This document shows positions 25,807 to 36,209 of a DNA stretch of 64,000 nucleotides, piece after piece. The position numbers and the translations under genes were made by a program. The DNA is from Luteimonas kalidii. GTDB lineage: Bacteria > Pseudomonadota > Gammaproteobacteria > Xanthomonadales > Xanthomonadaceae. The DNA lies in NCBI RefSeq assembly GCF_029887935.1, contig NZ_JARXRO010000009.1, positions 108,738 to 172,737 of the forward strand. Direction: 5' to 3'. Numbering within the stretch: position 1 is the stretch's first letter; every line of letters begins with the position of its first letter. Under the pieces are notes generated by a model. The model worked only from the letters and a program-made list of their open reading frames with translations, had not been told where the DNA came from and did not search any database.

Positions 25807-27167
25807 GCCGCCATTTCGACGCCATCATCGTCGGCGCAGGCCAGGCCGGGCCGCCGCTCGCCGGGCGCCTCACGGCGGCGGGCCGATCGGTCGCGGTGGT
25901 GGAGCGCAAGCTGCCCGGGGGCACCTGCGTCAACACCGGCTGCATGCCGACCAAGACCCTGGTGGCCAGCGCGCGCGTGGCGCACCTGGCGCGTCGGGCC
26001 GCGGACTTCGGCGTCCTCACCGAGGGCGCGGTCGGGATCGACATGGCCAGGGTCCGCAGCCGCGCCGACACGGTCTCTTCCAACGCCCGCCACGGCGTGG
26101 AGAACTGGCTGCAGGACATGGCCGGCTGCACGCTGCTCGATGGCCACGCCCGCTTCGAGGGACCGCGCACGCTGCGCGTGGGCGACGAGGCGATCACGGC
26201 CGACCAGGTCTTCCTCAACGTGGGTGGCCGCGCGCTGGTGCCGGACCTGCCCGGACTCGACCGCATCCCTTACCTGACCAACACCTCGATCCTGCGGCTC
26301 GACCGCGTGCCGCGGCATCTGGTGATCGTGGGCGGCAGCTACATCGGGCTCGAGTTCGCGCAGATCCACCGACGGTTCGGCGCCGACGTGACGGTGCTGG
26401 AGCGCGGCCCCGCCCTCGTCGGGCGCGAGGATGCGGACGTGTCGGCGGCGGTGCGCGAGATCCTGGAAAGCGAGGGGATCGCCATCCGCACCGGGGTCTC
26501 GTCCATGCGCTTCGCGCCGTCCGGCGAAGGCATCGAGGTGGAAGCCGACGACGATCGCCTGGACGCCAGCCACGTGCTGGTCGCCGTGGGGCGCCGCCCC
26601 AACACCGACGACCTCGGCCTCGACCGCGCGGGCGTGGCGGTCGACGCCAGGGGCTACATCACCGTCGACGACGGCCTGCAGACCAGCGTGCCCGGCATCT
26701 GGGCCCTGGGCGACTGCAACGGCCGCGGAGCCTTCACCCACACTGCCTACAACGACTACGAGATCGTGGCGGCCAACCTGCTCGACGGCGAGTCGCGCAA
26801 GGTCGGCGACCGCGTGCCGGGGTATGCGCTGTTCATCGACCCGCCGCTGGGCCGCGTGGGCATGACCGAGCGCGAAGCCGCCGCGACCGGCCGGCCCCTG
26901 CTGGTCAGCAAGCGGCCGATGAGCCGGGTGGGCCGCGCGATCGAGAAGGACGAGACCCGGGGCTTCATGAAGGTGGTCGCCGATGCCGGCAGCGGCCGCA
27001 TGCTCGGCGCCGCCATCCTCGGCACCGGCGGGGACGAGGCCATCCACGGCCTGATCGACATGATCAGCGTGGGCGCGACCGCCGACCAGCTGCGGCGCAC
27101 GGTACCCGTGCACCCGACGGTGTCGGAGCTGCTGCCGACGCTGGTGTCGGACTTGCGGCCGGCCTAA
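25803..27167 (+). CDS. Class I pyridine nucleotide-disulfide oxidoreductase, MerA/Lpd-like
   Basis: 454 residues. FAD motif IVGAGQAGPPLA near 9-20; the redox-active disulfide GGTCVNTGCMPTK (Cys42, Cys47); NAD(P) motif VGGSYIGLEFA near 176; the second FAD motif IWALGDCNGRGAFTHTAYND near 300; and a C-terminal HPTVSE, the dimer active-site histidine. It resembles the FAD-containing oxidoreductases close to mercuric reductase and lipoamide dehydrogenase. No N-terminal metal-binding domain or mer genes are present, and the C-terminal MerA cysteine pair is absent, so mercury reduction is unlikely. Coupled to the DUF4126 gene. Confidence 0.9.
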   Translation: MSRHFDAIIVGAGQAGPPLAGRLTAAGRSVAVVERKLPGGTCVNTGCMPTKTLVASARVAHLARRAADFGVLTEGAVGIDMARVRSRADTVSSNARHGVENWLQDMAGCTLLDGHARFEGPRTLRVGDEAITADQVFLNVGGRALVPDLPGLDRIPYLTNTSILRLDRVPRHLVIVGGSYIGLEFAQIHRRFGADVTVLERGPALVGREDADVSAAVREILESEGIAIRTGVSSMRFAPSGEGIEVEADDDRLDASHVLVAVGRRPNTDDLGLDRAGVAVDARGYITVDDGLQTSVPGIWALGDCNGRGAFTHTAYNDYEIVAANLLDGESRKVGDRVPGYALFIDPPLGRVGMTEREAAATGRPLLVSKRPMSRVGRAIEKDETRGFMKVVADAGSGRMLGAAILGTGGDEAIHGLIDMISVGATADQLRRTVPVHPTVSELLPTLVSDLRPA

Positions 27168-27290
27168 CGCCCGTTGTTCCAACCCGGCCCGGCCTTCGCG
27201 GCCACGTCGCGCCGCGGGCAGTGAACCGCGCGGCCGCTTTGCGGCACCTTCCTGCATTGGACCCACGCCACGGGAGCGATCGGTGTCGCG

Positions 27291-27373
27291 CGATGCCGCC
27301 GGGCACCGTCAAGACCCGGCTCATGCACGCGCGGCAACGCATCCGCGCACGACTGGAAGGAGATGCGACATGA
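27291..27373 (+). pseudogene. Remnant of an ECF sigma factor gene (region 4 end only)
   Basis: The frame ending at 27373 encodes PPGTVKTRLMHARQRIRARL, the classic helix-turn-helix end of an ECF sigma-70 region 4.2. Only about 25 codons match. Upstream bases (27168-27290) do not continue the protein in any frame, although AIGVAR in another frame just before could be a frameshifted trace. The stop overlaps the next ATG (ATGA), as expected for the second half of a former sigma/DUF6768 operon. Confidence 0.7.
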
Positions 27374-27750
27374 ACGACACCGACGAGCTGATTTCCCGCG
27401 CCCTCACCGCGGAGGATCGCGAACTGCTCGCCCGCCATGGCGAGCCGGGCTACATCCGCCAGTCGCTGGGCCTGTTCCGCGGGCCGGACGGCTGGGTGGG
27501 CGTGCTCGCCTACGTGACCGCGCTGGCCGCGTTCGCGGGCTTCGCGTTCGCGTTCTGGCAGCTGTGGTCGGCAACCGACACGTTGTCCGCCGTGCGCTGG
27601 GGCGTGGTGGCGCTGGTGGCGTTCCAGTACTCGGCGATGATGAAGTCGGTGATGGGCACCCGGGTGGAGGCCAACCGCGTGCTGCGCGAGCTCAAGCGCG
27701 TGGAACTGCGGGTCGCGCTGGCGCAGGAGGCGAACGCCCCGGCGCGATGA
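27370..27750 (+). CDS. DUF6768-like membrane protein, former partner of the lost sigma factor
   Basis: 126 residues: an acidic N-terminal helix (MNDTDELISRALTAEDRELL), two membrane helices (about 50-70 and 76-93) and a C-terminal charged helix with LRELKRVELRVA. This fits DUF6768, proteins usually encoded directly behind an ECF sigma gene and perhaps modulating it. Here the sigma gene is reduced to its last codons, so any such role is lost or has moved. GGAAGGAG supplies the ribosome site. It is convergent with speA. Confidence 0.72.
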   Translation: MNDTDELISRALTAEDRELLARHGEPGYIRQSLGLFRGPDGWVGVLAYVTALAAFAGFAFAFWQLWSATDTLSAVRWGVVALVAFQYSAMMKSVMGTRVEANRVLRELKRVELRVALAQEANAPAR

Positions 27751-27787
27751 TCCAGTCGCCGACCTGGGCCATCGCCATCGCGCCGGC

Positions 27788-29677
27788 TCAGGCCGGCGGC
27801 GTGTCGTCGAGGTAGGTATAGCCGGTGAGCCCGGTTTCCAGCGCCTCGTTCAGGCGTGCGGCCTCGGACTTGGACAGGTCCGCGCCGCCCACGCGCGCCT
27901 TGTAGATCCGGCGCAGGTCGTCGAGTTTGTAGCCCACGTAATCGAGCATCACGTCGGTGGTGTCGCCGCGGCGCTGCTGGGTGATCGCGTAGCCGCCGTC
28001 GTTGAGCCGCACCTCGACCGCGTCGGTGTCGCCGAACAGGTTGTGGATGTCGCCGAGGATCTCCTGGTAGGCGCCGACCAGGAAGAAGCCGAGCCGGTAG
28101 CGCTCCCCCGGGCGGGTGGCATGCAGCGGCAGCGAGGCGTCCAGGCCCTCGTTCTCGACGTAGGTGTCGATCTTGCCGTCGGAGTCGCAGGTCATGTCGG
28201 CGATCACGCCGCGGCGGTCGGGCACCTCGTCCAGGCGCTCGATCGGCACGATCGGGAACACCTGGTCGATCGCCCACACGTCGGGCATCGATTCGAACAC
28301 GCTGAAGTTGACGAAGTACTTGTCGACCAGGCGCTCGGCCAGTTCGTCGAGCAGCGGCCGGTGGCTCTTCTCGCCGTAGCTCAGCCGCGCGCGCACGCCA
28401 TGCGCGATGGCGTAGAACAGGTCGTCGATGCGCGCGCGCGCGACCAGGTCGATCTGGCCCAGCGCGTAGGCGGACAGGCCCTCGGCGTGGAAATGCTGCG
28501 CCTCCTGGAACAGTTCCACCGGCGGGCGCCGGTCGAGGTCGCCGTGGATCTCGCGCAGGTAGGCGATCGCGTGCGGTTCGTCGTCGTGCGCGTCGGGCAC
28601 GCGGCCTTCCGGCGCCTGCTCCACCTCGACCACGTTGGCCACCAGCAGCGCGTGGTGCGCGGTCATCGCGCGGCCGCACTCGGTGACGATGCGCGGCGGC
28701 GCCAGGCCGTGCTCGGTGCAGGCGTCGGCCAGCGGCTGGACGATGGTGGAGGCGTACTGGTTCACGCCGTAGTTGATCGAACAGAAGCTCCGCGAACGCG
28801 TGCCCTCGTAGTCGATGCCGAGGCCGCCGCCGACGTCGACGTGGCTGATGGTCGCGCCCAGCTTCGACAGTTCCACGAAGTAGCGGGTCGCCTCGCGCAT
28901 GCCGTTGGCGATGTCGCGCACGTTGGAGATCTGCGAGCCCATGTGGAAGTGCAGCAGGCCCAGGCAGTGCGCCATGCCGCCGTCGCGCAGGGTCTTCCAC
29001 AGGTCCAGCACCTGGCGCGGCGAGAGCCCGAACTTGGCCTTGTCGCCGCCGCTGTTCTGCCACTTGCCGGCGCCCAGCGAGGCCAGGCGCATGCGCACGC
29101 CGATGCCGGGCTCCACCCCCAGCGCCTTCGCCTCTTCCAGGATCATCGGCAGCTCGGAGGGCTTCTCCACCACGATGAAGGTGCCCAGGCCCAGCTTGCG
29201 CCCGATCAGCGCCAGGCGGATGTACTCGCGGTCCTTGTAGCCGTTGCACACGATCAGGCCGCCCGGACGCGACAGCGCCAGCACCGCCATCAGTTCCGGC
29301 TTGCTGCCGGCCTCCAGGCCGAAGCCCTCGCCATGGTGCGAGGCCAGCGTTCCCGCCACGCCGGCGTGCTGGTTGACCTTGATCGGATACACCGCGGTGT
29401 AGCCGCCGGTGTAGTCCCAGTCCGCCTGCGCCTGCGCGAACGCGGCCTGCAGGCGGCGCAGGCGATCGCCGAGGATGTCCGGGAAACGCACCAGCAGCGG
29501 CAGCTTGGCGCCGCGCTCCATCGCCTTGTCGACGATCTCCGGCAGCGGCACCGCCAGCCCGTCCGCACCGAGCGGACGCACGACCACGCGGCCGTCCGCG
29601 TCGACGTCGTAATAGCCTTCCGACCAGTGCGGGATCGAGTAGGTCTTGCGGGCGTGCTCGGTCGACCAGGCGGTCAT
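27788..29677 (-). CDS. speA: Biosynthetic arginine decarboxylase
   Basis: 629 residues, PLP-dependent fold III enzyme. It converts arginine to agmatine, the first step of the agmatine route to putrescine. AVYPIKVNQ near residue 95 carries the PLP lysine; HFHMGSQI near 245, GGGLGIDYEGT near 280 and the late CDSDGK near 495 are family markers. The start (MTAWSTEHARKTYSI) matches xanthomonad SpeA. speE lies 2.2 kb away on the other strand; genes for the intervening agmatine steps are not in the window. Confidence 0.96.
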   Translation of the reverse strand: MTAWSTEHARKTYSIPHWSEGYYDVDADGRVVVRPLGADGLAVPLPEIVDKAMERGAKLPLLVRFPDILGDRLRRLQAAFAQAQADWDYTGGYTAVYPIKVNQHAGVAGTLASHHGEGFGLEAGSKPELMAVLALSRPGGLIVCNGYKDREYIRLALIGRKLGLGTFIVVEKPSELPMILEEAKALGVEPGIGVRMRLASLGAGKWQNSGGDKAKFGLSPRQVLDLWKTLRDGGMAHCLGLLHFHMGSQISNVRDIANGMREATRYFVELSKLGATISHVDVGGGLGIDYEGTRSRSFCSINYGVNQYASTIVQPLADACTEHGLAPPRIVTECGRAMTAHHALLVANVVEVEQAPEGRVPDAHDDEPHAIAYLREIHGDLDRRPPVELFQEAQHFHAEGLSAYALGQIDLVARARIDDLFYAIAHGVRARLSYGEKSHRPLLDELAERLVDKYFVNFSVFESMPDVWAIDQVFPIVPIERLDEVPDRRGVIADMTCDSDGKIDTYVENEGLDASLPLHATRPGERYRLGFFLVGAYQEILGDIHNLFGDTDAVEVRLNDGGYAITQQRRGDTTDVMLDYVGYKLDDLRRIYKARVGGADLSKSEAARLNEALETGLTGYTYLDDTPPA

Positions 29678-29816
29678 CGGCGGGCATCCGGGGGCGGGGG
29701 AGGCGCACATTCTAGGCCTTGCGACCACCCGGCCACGGCACCGCCCGGGCGCGCCGCGGCCGCCCGGGTCCCGCAGCAGCGGGACCGCAGGCCGGCATCC
29801 CTGCAGGCGTGCGGCC

Positions 29817-31658
29817 TCAGTGACCCTTCCGATACACCGGTTCGCCGCACACGGCGCGCACCTGCCAGGCCAGGCGCCGCTGGCCCGCGCCGGTGAACAG
29901 TTCGAGCGTCGCGCCGGGCAGGGCGAGCGCCTGCTGCAGCGGCGCCAGGCCGGCAGCCTCGCCGGCCACGGAGCCGCGCCAGTCGAGCAGGACGAGGTAC
30001 TGCGCGGGCGCTTCGCGCAGGGCGGTGCGCCGGCGCGCGACCCAGGCGCGGGCGACGCGCGGCTCGCAGGCCAGGCGGCGCGCGATGCGGTGCAACGCCT
30101 CGGGGTCGAGGTCGTGCGGCAGCAGCGGCGCGGGATCCGTGCCGGCCGGGTGAGGGCCTGCATCGGACAGCGGCGCGAAGACGTCGCGCAGGGCGTCGAC
30201 GGCCGCGGCGGTCGCGGGCGCCAGGTCCGGGTCGAGGTCGATCCCGCGCAGTTCCTCCAGCGCCGCGCCTGCGGCGCCGCGGTCCAGTTCCACCGCCCGC
30301 CGCAGGCGTGCGCTGCCGCCCGCGACCTCGCCGCGGCGCAGCTGCAGCAGGCCGGCGCGGAACAGGGCCAGCACGCGGTCGGGGTCCGCGGCCAGGGCGC
30401 GTTCGTACAGCGGGAGCGGGTCCAGGTCGATCCGCACCTGTTCGACCAGCAGCGCATGCTCGGCGAGCTGTTCAGGCGTCGGTGCGCCCATCGCGTCGAG
30501 CTCGGCCAGGCGCGCGCGGTCGTGCGCGGCGGCGGCGTGCAGCGCCTCCCAGTGCGGGCGGATATCGTCGCGCCAGGCGGCGTCCAGACGACGCTCGAGC
30601 GTGTCCTCCAGCCCGCCCAGCAGCGCCGCCGACGGTTCGACCGGCGACAGCAGGCGTGCCGGCGAGCGCAATGCCTCGATCCGTTGCGGCAGCGCGGGGT
30701 GGGTATCGCGCGGATCCTGCGCGCGTGCGGCGGCCGCGAGCAGGCGCTCGACCGCTACCGGCCCGCCTGTCATGGCCCGCAGCAGCGGTGCCTGCAGTTC
30801 GACCGGTGGATGCGGCTGGCTGCGCGCCCGTGCCCACAGCCGCGGCCAGAAGCGTGCGTCGAGCCGGCGCGAGGCGATCTCCACGCGCAGCAGCGCACTC
30901 GCGGCGGCCGCTTCCCCGGCCGCACGCGCCGCCACCGCGTCGGCGGCGTATTCGTGCCGCCGGGTGAGCGCACGGCTGTCGAGGTCGAAGCGCGGCGCGA
31001 GCCAAGCGTAGAACCGGGCCAGCAGCCAGGCGAACGCGAATCCATGCTGCGCCATGCCGTCGCGCAGCCGGTACCAGGTCCCGCGCGAGAGGTAGATCCA
31101 CGCCGCGAAGCGGCCGTCGCGCGCGCCGAAGTGGCCGAACTCGTGCGCGATCACCGCGGCCAGCTCCTCGCGGTCGAGCACGCGCATCAGCGGCAGCCCG
31201 AGCACCAGCGTATGGCGATGGCCGAGCAGACCCAGAACGCGGGGCACGCTCGCGGCCTTGGCGTTGAAGTCGCCGTCGATGACGATGCCTTCCAGCGGCG
31301 GCGCACCCGTGGCCTGCCGCAGGCGCTCGACCTCGGCCTGCAGCAACGGTGCCTCGCCGGGCGCCAGGCGGTACCCGTCCGGCGACTCGAAGCGCACCCA
31401 CAGCGCGCGCATCACCACTGCGGCCACCACCGCCGGAAGCACCAGCACATAGGCGTGCTGCGGCGCCAGCGACGCGCCACGCACGAACAGGTGCACCGCG
31501 ACCAGCGCGAACGGCGCCAGGGCCAGCAGCAGGAGCCCGACCACCACGCCGTGGCCGAGCAGCGCCAGGGCCAGCAGCCGCAGCCGGTATCGCGAGGGCG
31601 TGTCGCGCGCCTCGGCCTCGAGCCGCAGCACCCGCGCCCGCTGCTCGTGTTCGGTCAT
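29817..31658 (-). CDS. M48-type membrane zinc metallopeptidase
   Basis: 613 residues from ATG 31658, which follows AGGAG. Two or three membrane helices near the N-terminus (about 25-80) are followed by a peptidase domain with the zinc site AHEFGHFGARD near 155-165 and a third-ligand region RRHEYAADAVAA near 225. The last 300 residues form a TPR-like helical region of alanine-rich repeats with no further motif seen. It resembles M48 proteins of the HtpX/Ste24 group that act on membrane or misfolded proteins; the target is unknown. It sits between speA and speE but is not obviously linked to polyamines. Confidence 0.85.
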   Translation of the reverse strand: MTEHEQRARVLRLEAEARDTPSRYRLRLLALALLGHGVVVGLLLLALAPFALVAVHLFVRGASLAPQHAYVLVLPAVVAAVVMRALWVRFESPDGYRLAPGEAPLLQAEVERLRQATGAPPLEGIVIDGDFNAKAASVPRVLGLLGHRHTLVLGLPLMRVLDREELAAVIAHEFGHFGARDGRFAAWIYLSRGTWYRLRDGMAQHGFAFAWLLARFYAWLAPRFDLDSRALTRRHEYAADAVAARAAGEAAAASALLRVEIASRRLDARFWPRLWARARSQPHPPVELQAPLLRAMTGGPVAVERLLAAAARAQDPRDTHPALPQRIEALRSPARLLSPVEPSAALLGGLEDTLERRLDAAWRDDIRPHWEALHAAAAHDRARLAELDAMGAPTPEQLAEHALLVEQVRIDLDPLPLYERALAADPDRVLALFRAGLLQLRRGEVAGGSARLRRAVELDRGAAGAALEELRGIDLDPDLAPATAAAVDALRDVFAPLSDAGPHPAGTDPAPLLPHDLDPEALHRIARRLACEPRVARAWVARRRTALREAPAQYLVLLDWRGSVAGEAAGLAPLQQALALPGATLELFTGAGQRRLAWQVRAVCGEPVYRKGH

Positions 31659-31727
31659 GCGGCACTCCTGCGTGATCGCGGTGGACATCGTAGGGGATGC
31701 GTCGCGGAACCGTCGCGGGCGGTTCGC

Positions 31728-31733
31728 TACAAT
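31728..31733 (+). promoter_or_regulatory. -10 box for speE
   Basis: TACAAT in the M48/speE divergent spacer. It leaves a leader of about 90 bases before the speE ATG. No good -35 seen. Confidence 0.35.
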
Positions 31734-31830
31734 GCGCGCCGCGCCGCCGCCCGGACGGCGCCTACGCCATGTCACGCGCGCGGGCCAGCGACCTGCGCCC
31801 GCCCCCGCGACCACCCCACTAGGACCGCCC

Positions 31831-32679
31831 ATGACCGCCAGCGACTGGCTGTACGAGAATTTCGAACCCGCCGGCTCGTCGATCGGCTTCCGCGTGCGCG
31901 GCAAGCTCGACGAGGTGCAGTCGCCGTTCCAGAAGATCGAGATCTACGAGAGCACCGACTGGGGCAACGTGATGCTGATCGACGGCGCGATGATGGTCAC
32001 CACCCGCGACAATTTCCTCTACCACGAGATGATGTCGCACCCGGCGCTGTTCACCCACCCCGATCCAAAGCGGGTGGTGATCATCGGCGGCGGCGACTGC
32101 GGTACGCTGCGCGAGGTGCTGCGGCACCCGGGCGTCGAGCAGGCCGTGCAGTGCGACATCGACGAACAGGTCACGCGCATGGCGGAGAAGTACTTCCCCG
32201 AGCTGTGCGAATCCAACGGCGACCCGCGTGCGGAAATCCTGTTCGACGACGGCATCGCCTACATGGCCAACTGCGCGCCGGGCAGCGTCGATGTCGTGAT
32301 CGTCGACTCCACCGATCCGGTCGGCCCGGCCGAGGGCCTGTTCAACAAGGCCTTCTTCGCAAGCTGCCACCGCGCGCTGAAGGACGACGGCATCCTGGTG
32401 CAGCAGTCGGAATCGCCGCTGGTGCTGCTGGACCTCATCAAGGCGATGCGCGCCGAGATGGGCAAGGCCGGATTCACCTCGTTCCAGACACTGCCCTTCC
32501 CGCAGCCGTGCTACCCCACCGGCTGGTGGAGCTGCACCCTGGCGCGCAAGGGCCAGGGTTTCGACTTCCGCGAGGCCGATGCGCACGCCAGGCCGTTCGC
32601 CACGAAGTACTACAGCGCCGAGATCCACAAGGGCGCGCAGTCGCTGCCGCCGTTCGTGACCGAAGCGCTGGACGGCTGA
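31831..32679 (+). CDS. speE: Spermidine synthase (polyamine aminopropyltransferase)
   Basis: 282 residues. It transfers an aminopropyl group from decarboxylated SAM to putrescine. Signature motifs: the decarboxylated-SAM loop VVIIGGGDCGTLREVLRH near 85, DIDEQVTRMAEKYFPEL near 107, and DSTDPVGPAEGLF near 157 with the catalytic aspartate. The N-terminal beta domain carries LDGAMMVT-like LIDGAMMVTTRDNFLYHEM. Together with speA it indicates spermidine synthesis from arginine. Confidence 0.96.
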   Translation: MTASDWLYENFEPAGSSIGFRVRGKLDEVQSPFQKIEIYESTDWGNVMLIDGAMMVTTRDNFLYHEMMSHPALFTHPDPKRVVIIGGGDCGTLREVLRHPGVEQAVQCDIDEQVTRMAEKYFPELCESNGDPRAEILFDDGIAYMANCAPGSVDVVIVDSTDPVGPAEGLFNKAFFASCHRALKDDGILVQQSESPLVLLDLIKAMRAEMGKAGFTSFQTLPFPQPCYPTGWWSCTLARKGQGFDFREADAHARPFATKYYSAEIHKGAQSLPPFVTEALDG

Positions 32680-32704
32680 CCGCAGGAAAGACCGACCGGC
32701 GCGC

Positions 32705-33019
32705 TCAGGCGCCGGCGGCCCACCGCAATGTCGCCGCCGCCACCGCGCCGAGCACGACGACGGCGAGGAAGGGCACCCGCAGGCGCAAGGCGACCAGCGC
32801 CACCAGCAGTGCGCCCAGCCGCGCATCGATGGCAAGACGGGTCCCGTCGGCGAAGGTGTTCACCACCACCAGCGACGCCAGCAGGCCGATGGTGGCCGCC
32901 GCGCTGACGGCGCGCACGCGCGGACCCTCCAGCCAGCGCGCCGGCACCAGGTAGCCCGACAGCTTGGTCGCGAACGCGACCCCGCAGGCCAGCAGCAGCC
33001 ACGCCCAGGTCGCGCTCAT
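32705..33019 (-). CDS. azlD: AzlD branched-chain amino acid exporter subunit
   Basis: 104 residues with four hydrophobic helices, typical of AzlD; VAFATKLSGYLVP near the N-terminus and the later ALLVALVALRLRVPFL helix match the family. AzlD works with AzlC to export branched-chain amino acids or analogues. Its ATG overlaps the azlC stop by four bases (ATGA), a tight two-subunit arrangement. Confidence 0.9.
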   Translation of the reverse strand: MSATWAWLLLACGVAFATKLSGYLVPARWLEGPRVRAVSAAATIGLLASLVVVNTFADGTRLAIDARLGALLVALVALRLRVPFLAVVVLGAVAAATLRWAAGA

Positions 33020-33690
33020 CGCGGCGGCCTGCGGCGCACGGACGCCAGCGCCCATGCCACGGCGACCGCCGCCGCCACCAGGATCGGCACCCCGGCCGGC
33101 AGCCACGGCAGGGCCAGCGCCGTCGCCAGCGCGCACACCACCGCGATCGCCACCGGCTCGCGACCGTGCAGGCGCGGCCACAGCAGGCCCGCGAACGCCG
33201 CGACCGCAGCGCCGTCCAGGCCCCAGCGCTTCGGATCGCCCACGACGTCGCCGAGCAGCGCACCCAGCGCGGTGAACACGTTCCACAGCACGAAGACGCC
33301 GAGTCCCGCGGTCCAGAAGCCGCGGCGCTGTTCATCCGCGGTGTCCTGACCCGCGGCCGTCGCGGTCGATTCGTCGATGGTCACGTGCGCGGCGAGCCAT
33401 CGCCGCCAGCCCGCCGGCCGCAGCATCCGGTTGACCTGCACCGCATAGACCGCGTTGCGCACGCCCAGCAGGCTGGCGGCCGAGAACGCCGACAGGCCCG
33501 TGCCGCCACCGGCGACCACGCCGATGAACGCGAACTGCGAGCCGCCGGTGAACATCAGCAGGCTCAATACCATGGTCTGCCAGACATCCAGCCCGGCGGC
33601 GACCGACAGCGCGCCGAAGGAAATGCCGTACAGACCGGTGGCGACGGAAATCGACAGGCCGACGCGGGTGGCGGGCGTCAGTGCGCGCAT
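33016..33690 (-). CDS. azlC: AzlC branched-chain amino acid exporter subunit
   Basis: 224 residues, about seven membrane helices. SFGALSVAAGL and the motif FTGGSQFAFIGVVAGGG near 50 are the AzlC signature, with GVRNAVYAVQVNR near 85. The complex exports branched-chain amino acids, and azaleucine in Bacillus. The start at ATG 33690 is preferred; an upstream GTG in frame adds only basic residues. It lies downstream of the P-II gene on the same strand with 125 bp between. Confidence 0.9.
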   Translation of the reverse strand: MRALTPATRVGLSISVATGLYGISFGALSVAAGLDVWQTMVLSLLMFTGGSQFAFIGVVAGGGTGLSAFSAASLLGVRNAVYAVQVNRMLRPAGWRRWLAAHVTIDESTATAAGQDTADEQRRGFWTAGLGVFVLWNVFTALGALLGDVVGDPKRWGLDGAAVAAFAGLLWPRLHGREPVAIAVVCALATALALPWLPAGVPILVAAAVAVAWALASVRRRPPR

Positions 33691-33815
33691 CGCACGACCC
33701 GGTGGCCGGCGCGTGAGCACGGGAGGGCGCCGCGGCGGCGGCGCATCCGATGCGACGTGTCTTTCGACCGGGCGTGCAGCCGCCGCTTCATCCGCAGGGG
33801 CGACGGCGGACCGTC

Positions 33816-36115
<2,300 letters not shown>

Positions 36116-36138
36116 AAGGGACGCCGGAAGCCGCGATG

Positions 36139-36167
36139 GAGACACGGCGGCGCAACCGCGCCGTCTC
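36139..36167 (+). terminator. Imperfect hairpin between comM and the S9 peptidase gene
   Basis: GAGAC...GGCG pairs with CGCC...GTCTC across a two-base bulge, 24 bp past the comM stop; no T-run. Confidence 0.35.
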
Positions 36168-36209
36168 TGGCCGTATCCTCGTCGGCACACCACCCCGGGG
36201 AACCCGTCC

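Noticed and set aside
25803..27167. Mercuric reductase
   Set aside because: Lacks the C-terminal cysteine pair and any mer genes; only the general disulfide oxidoreductase motifs are present.
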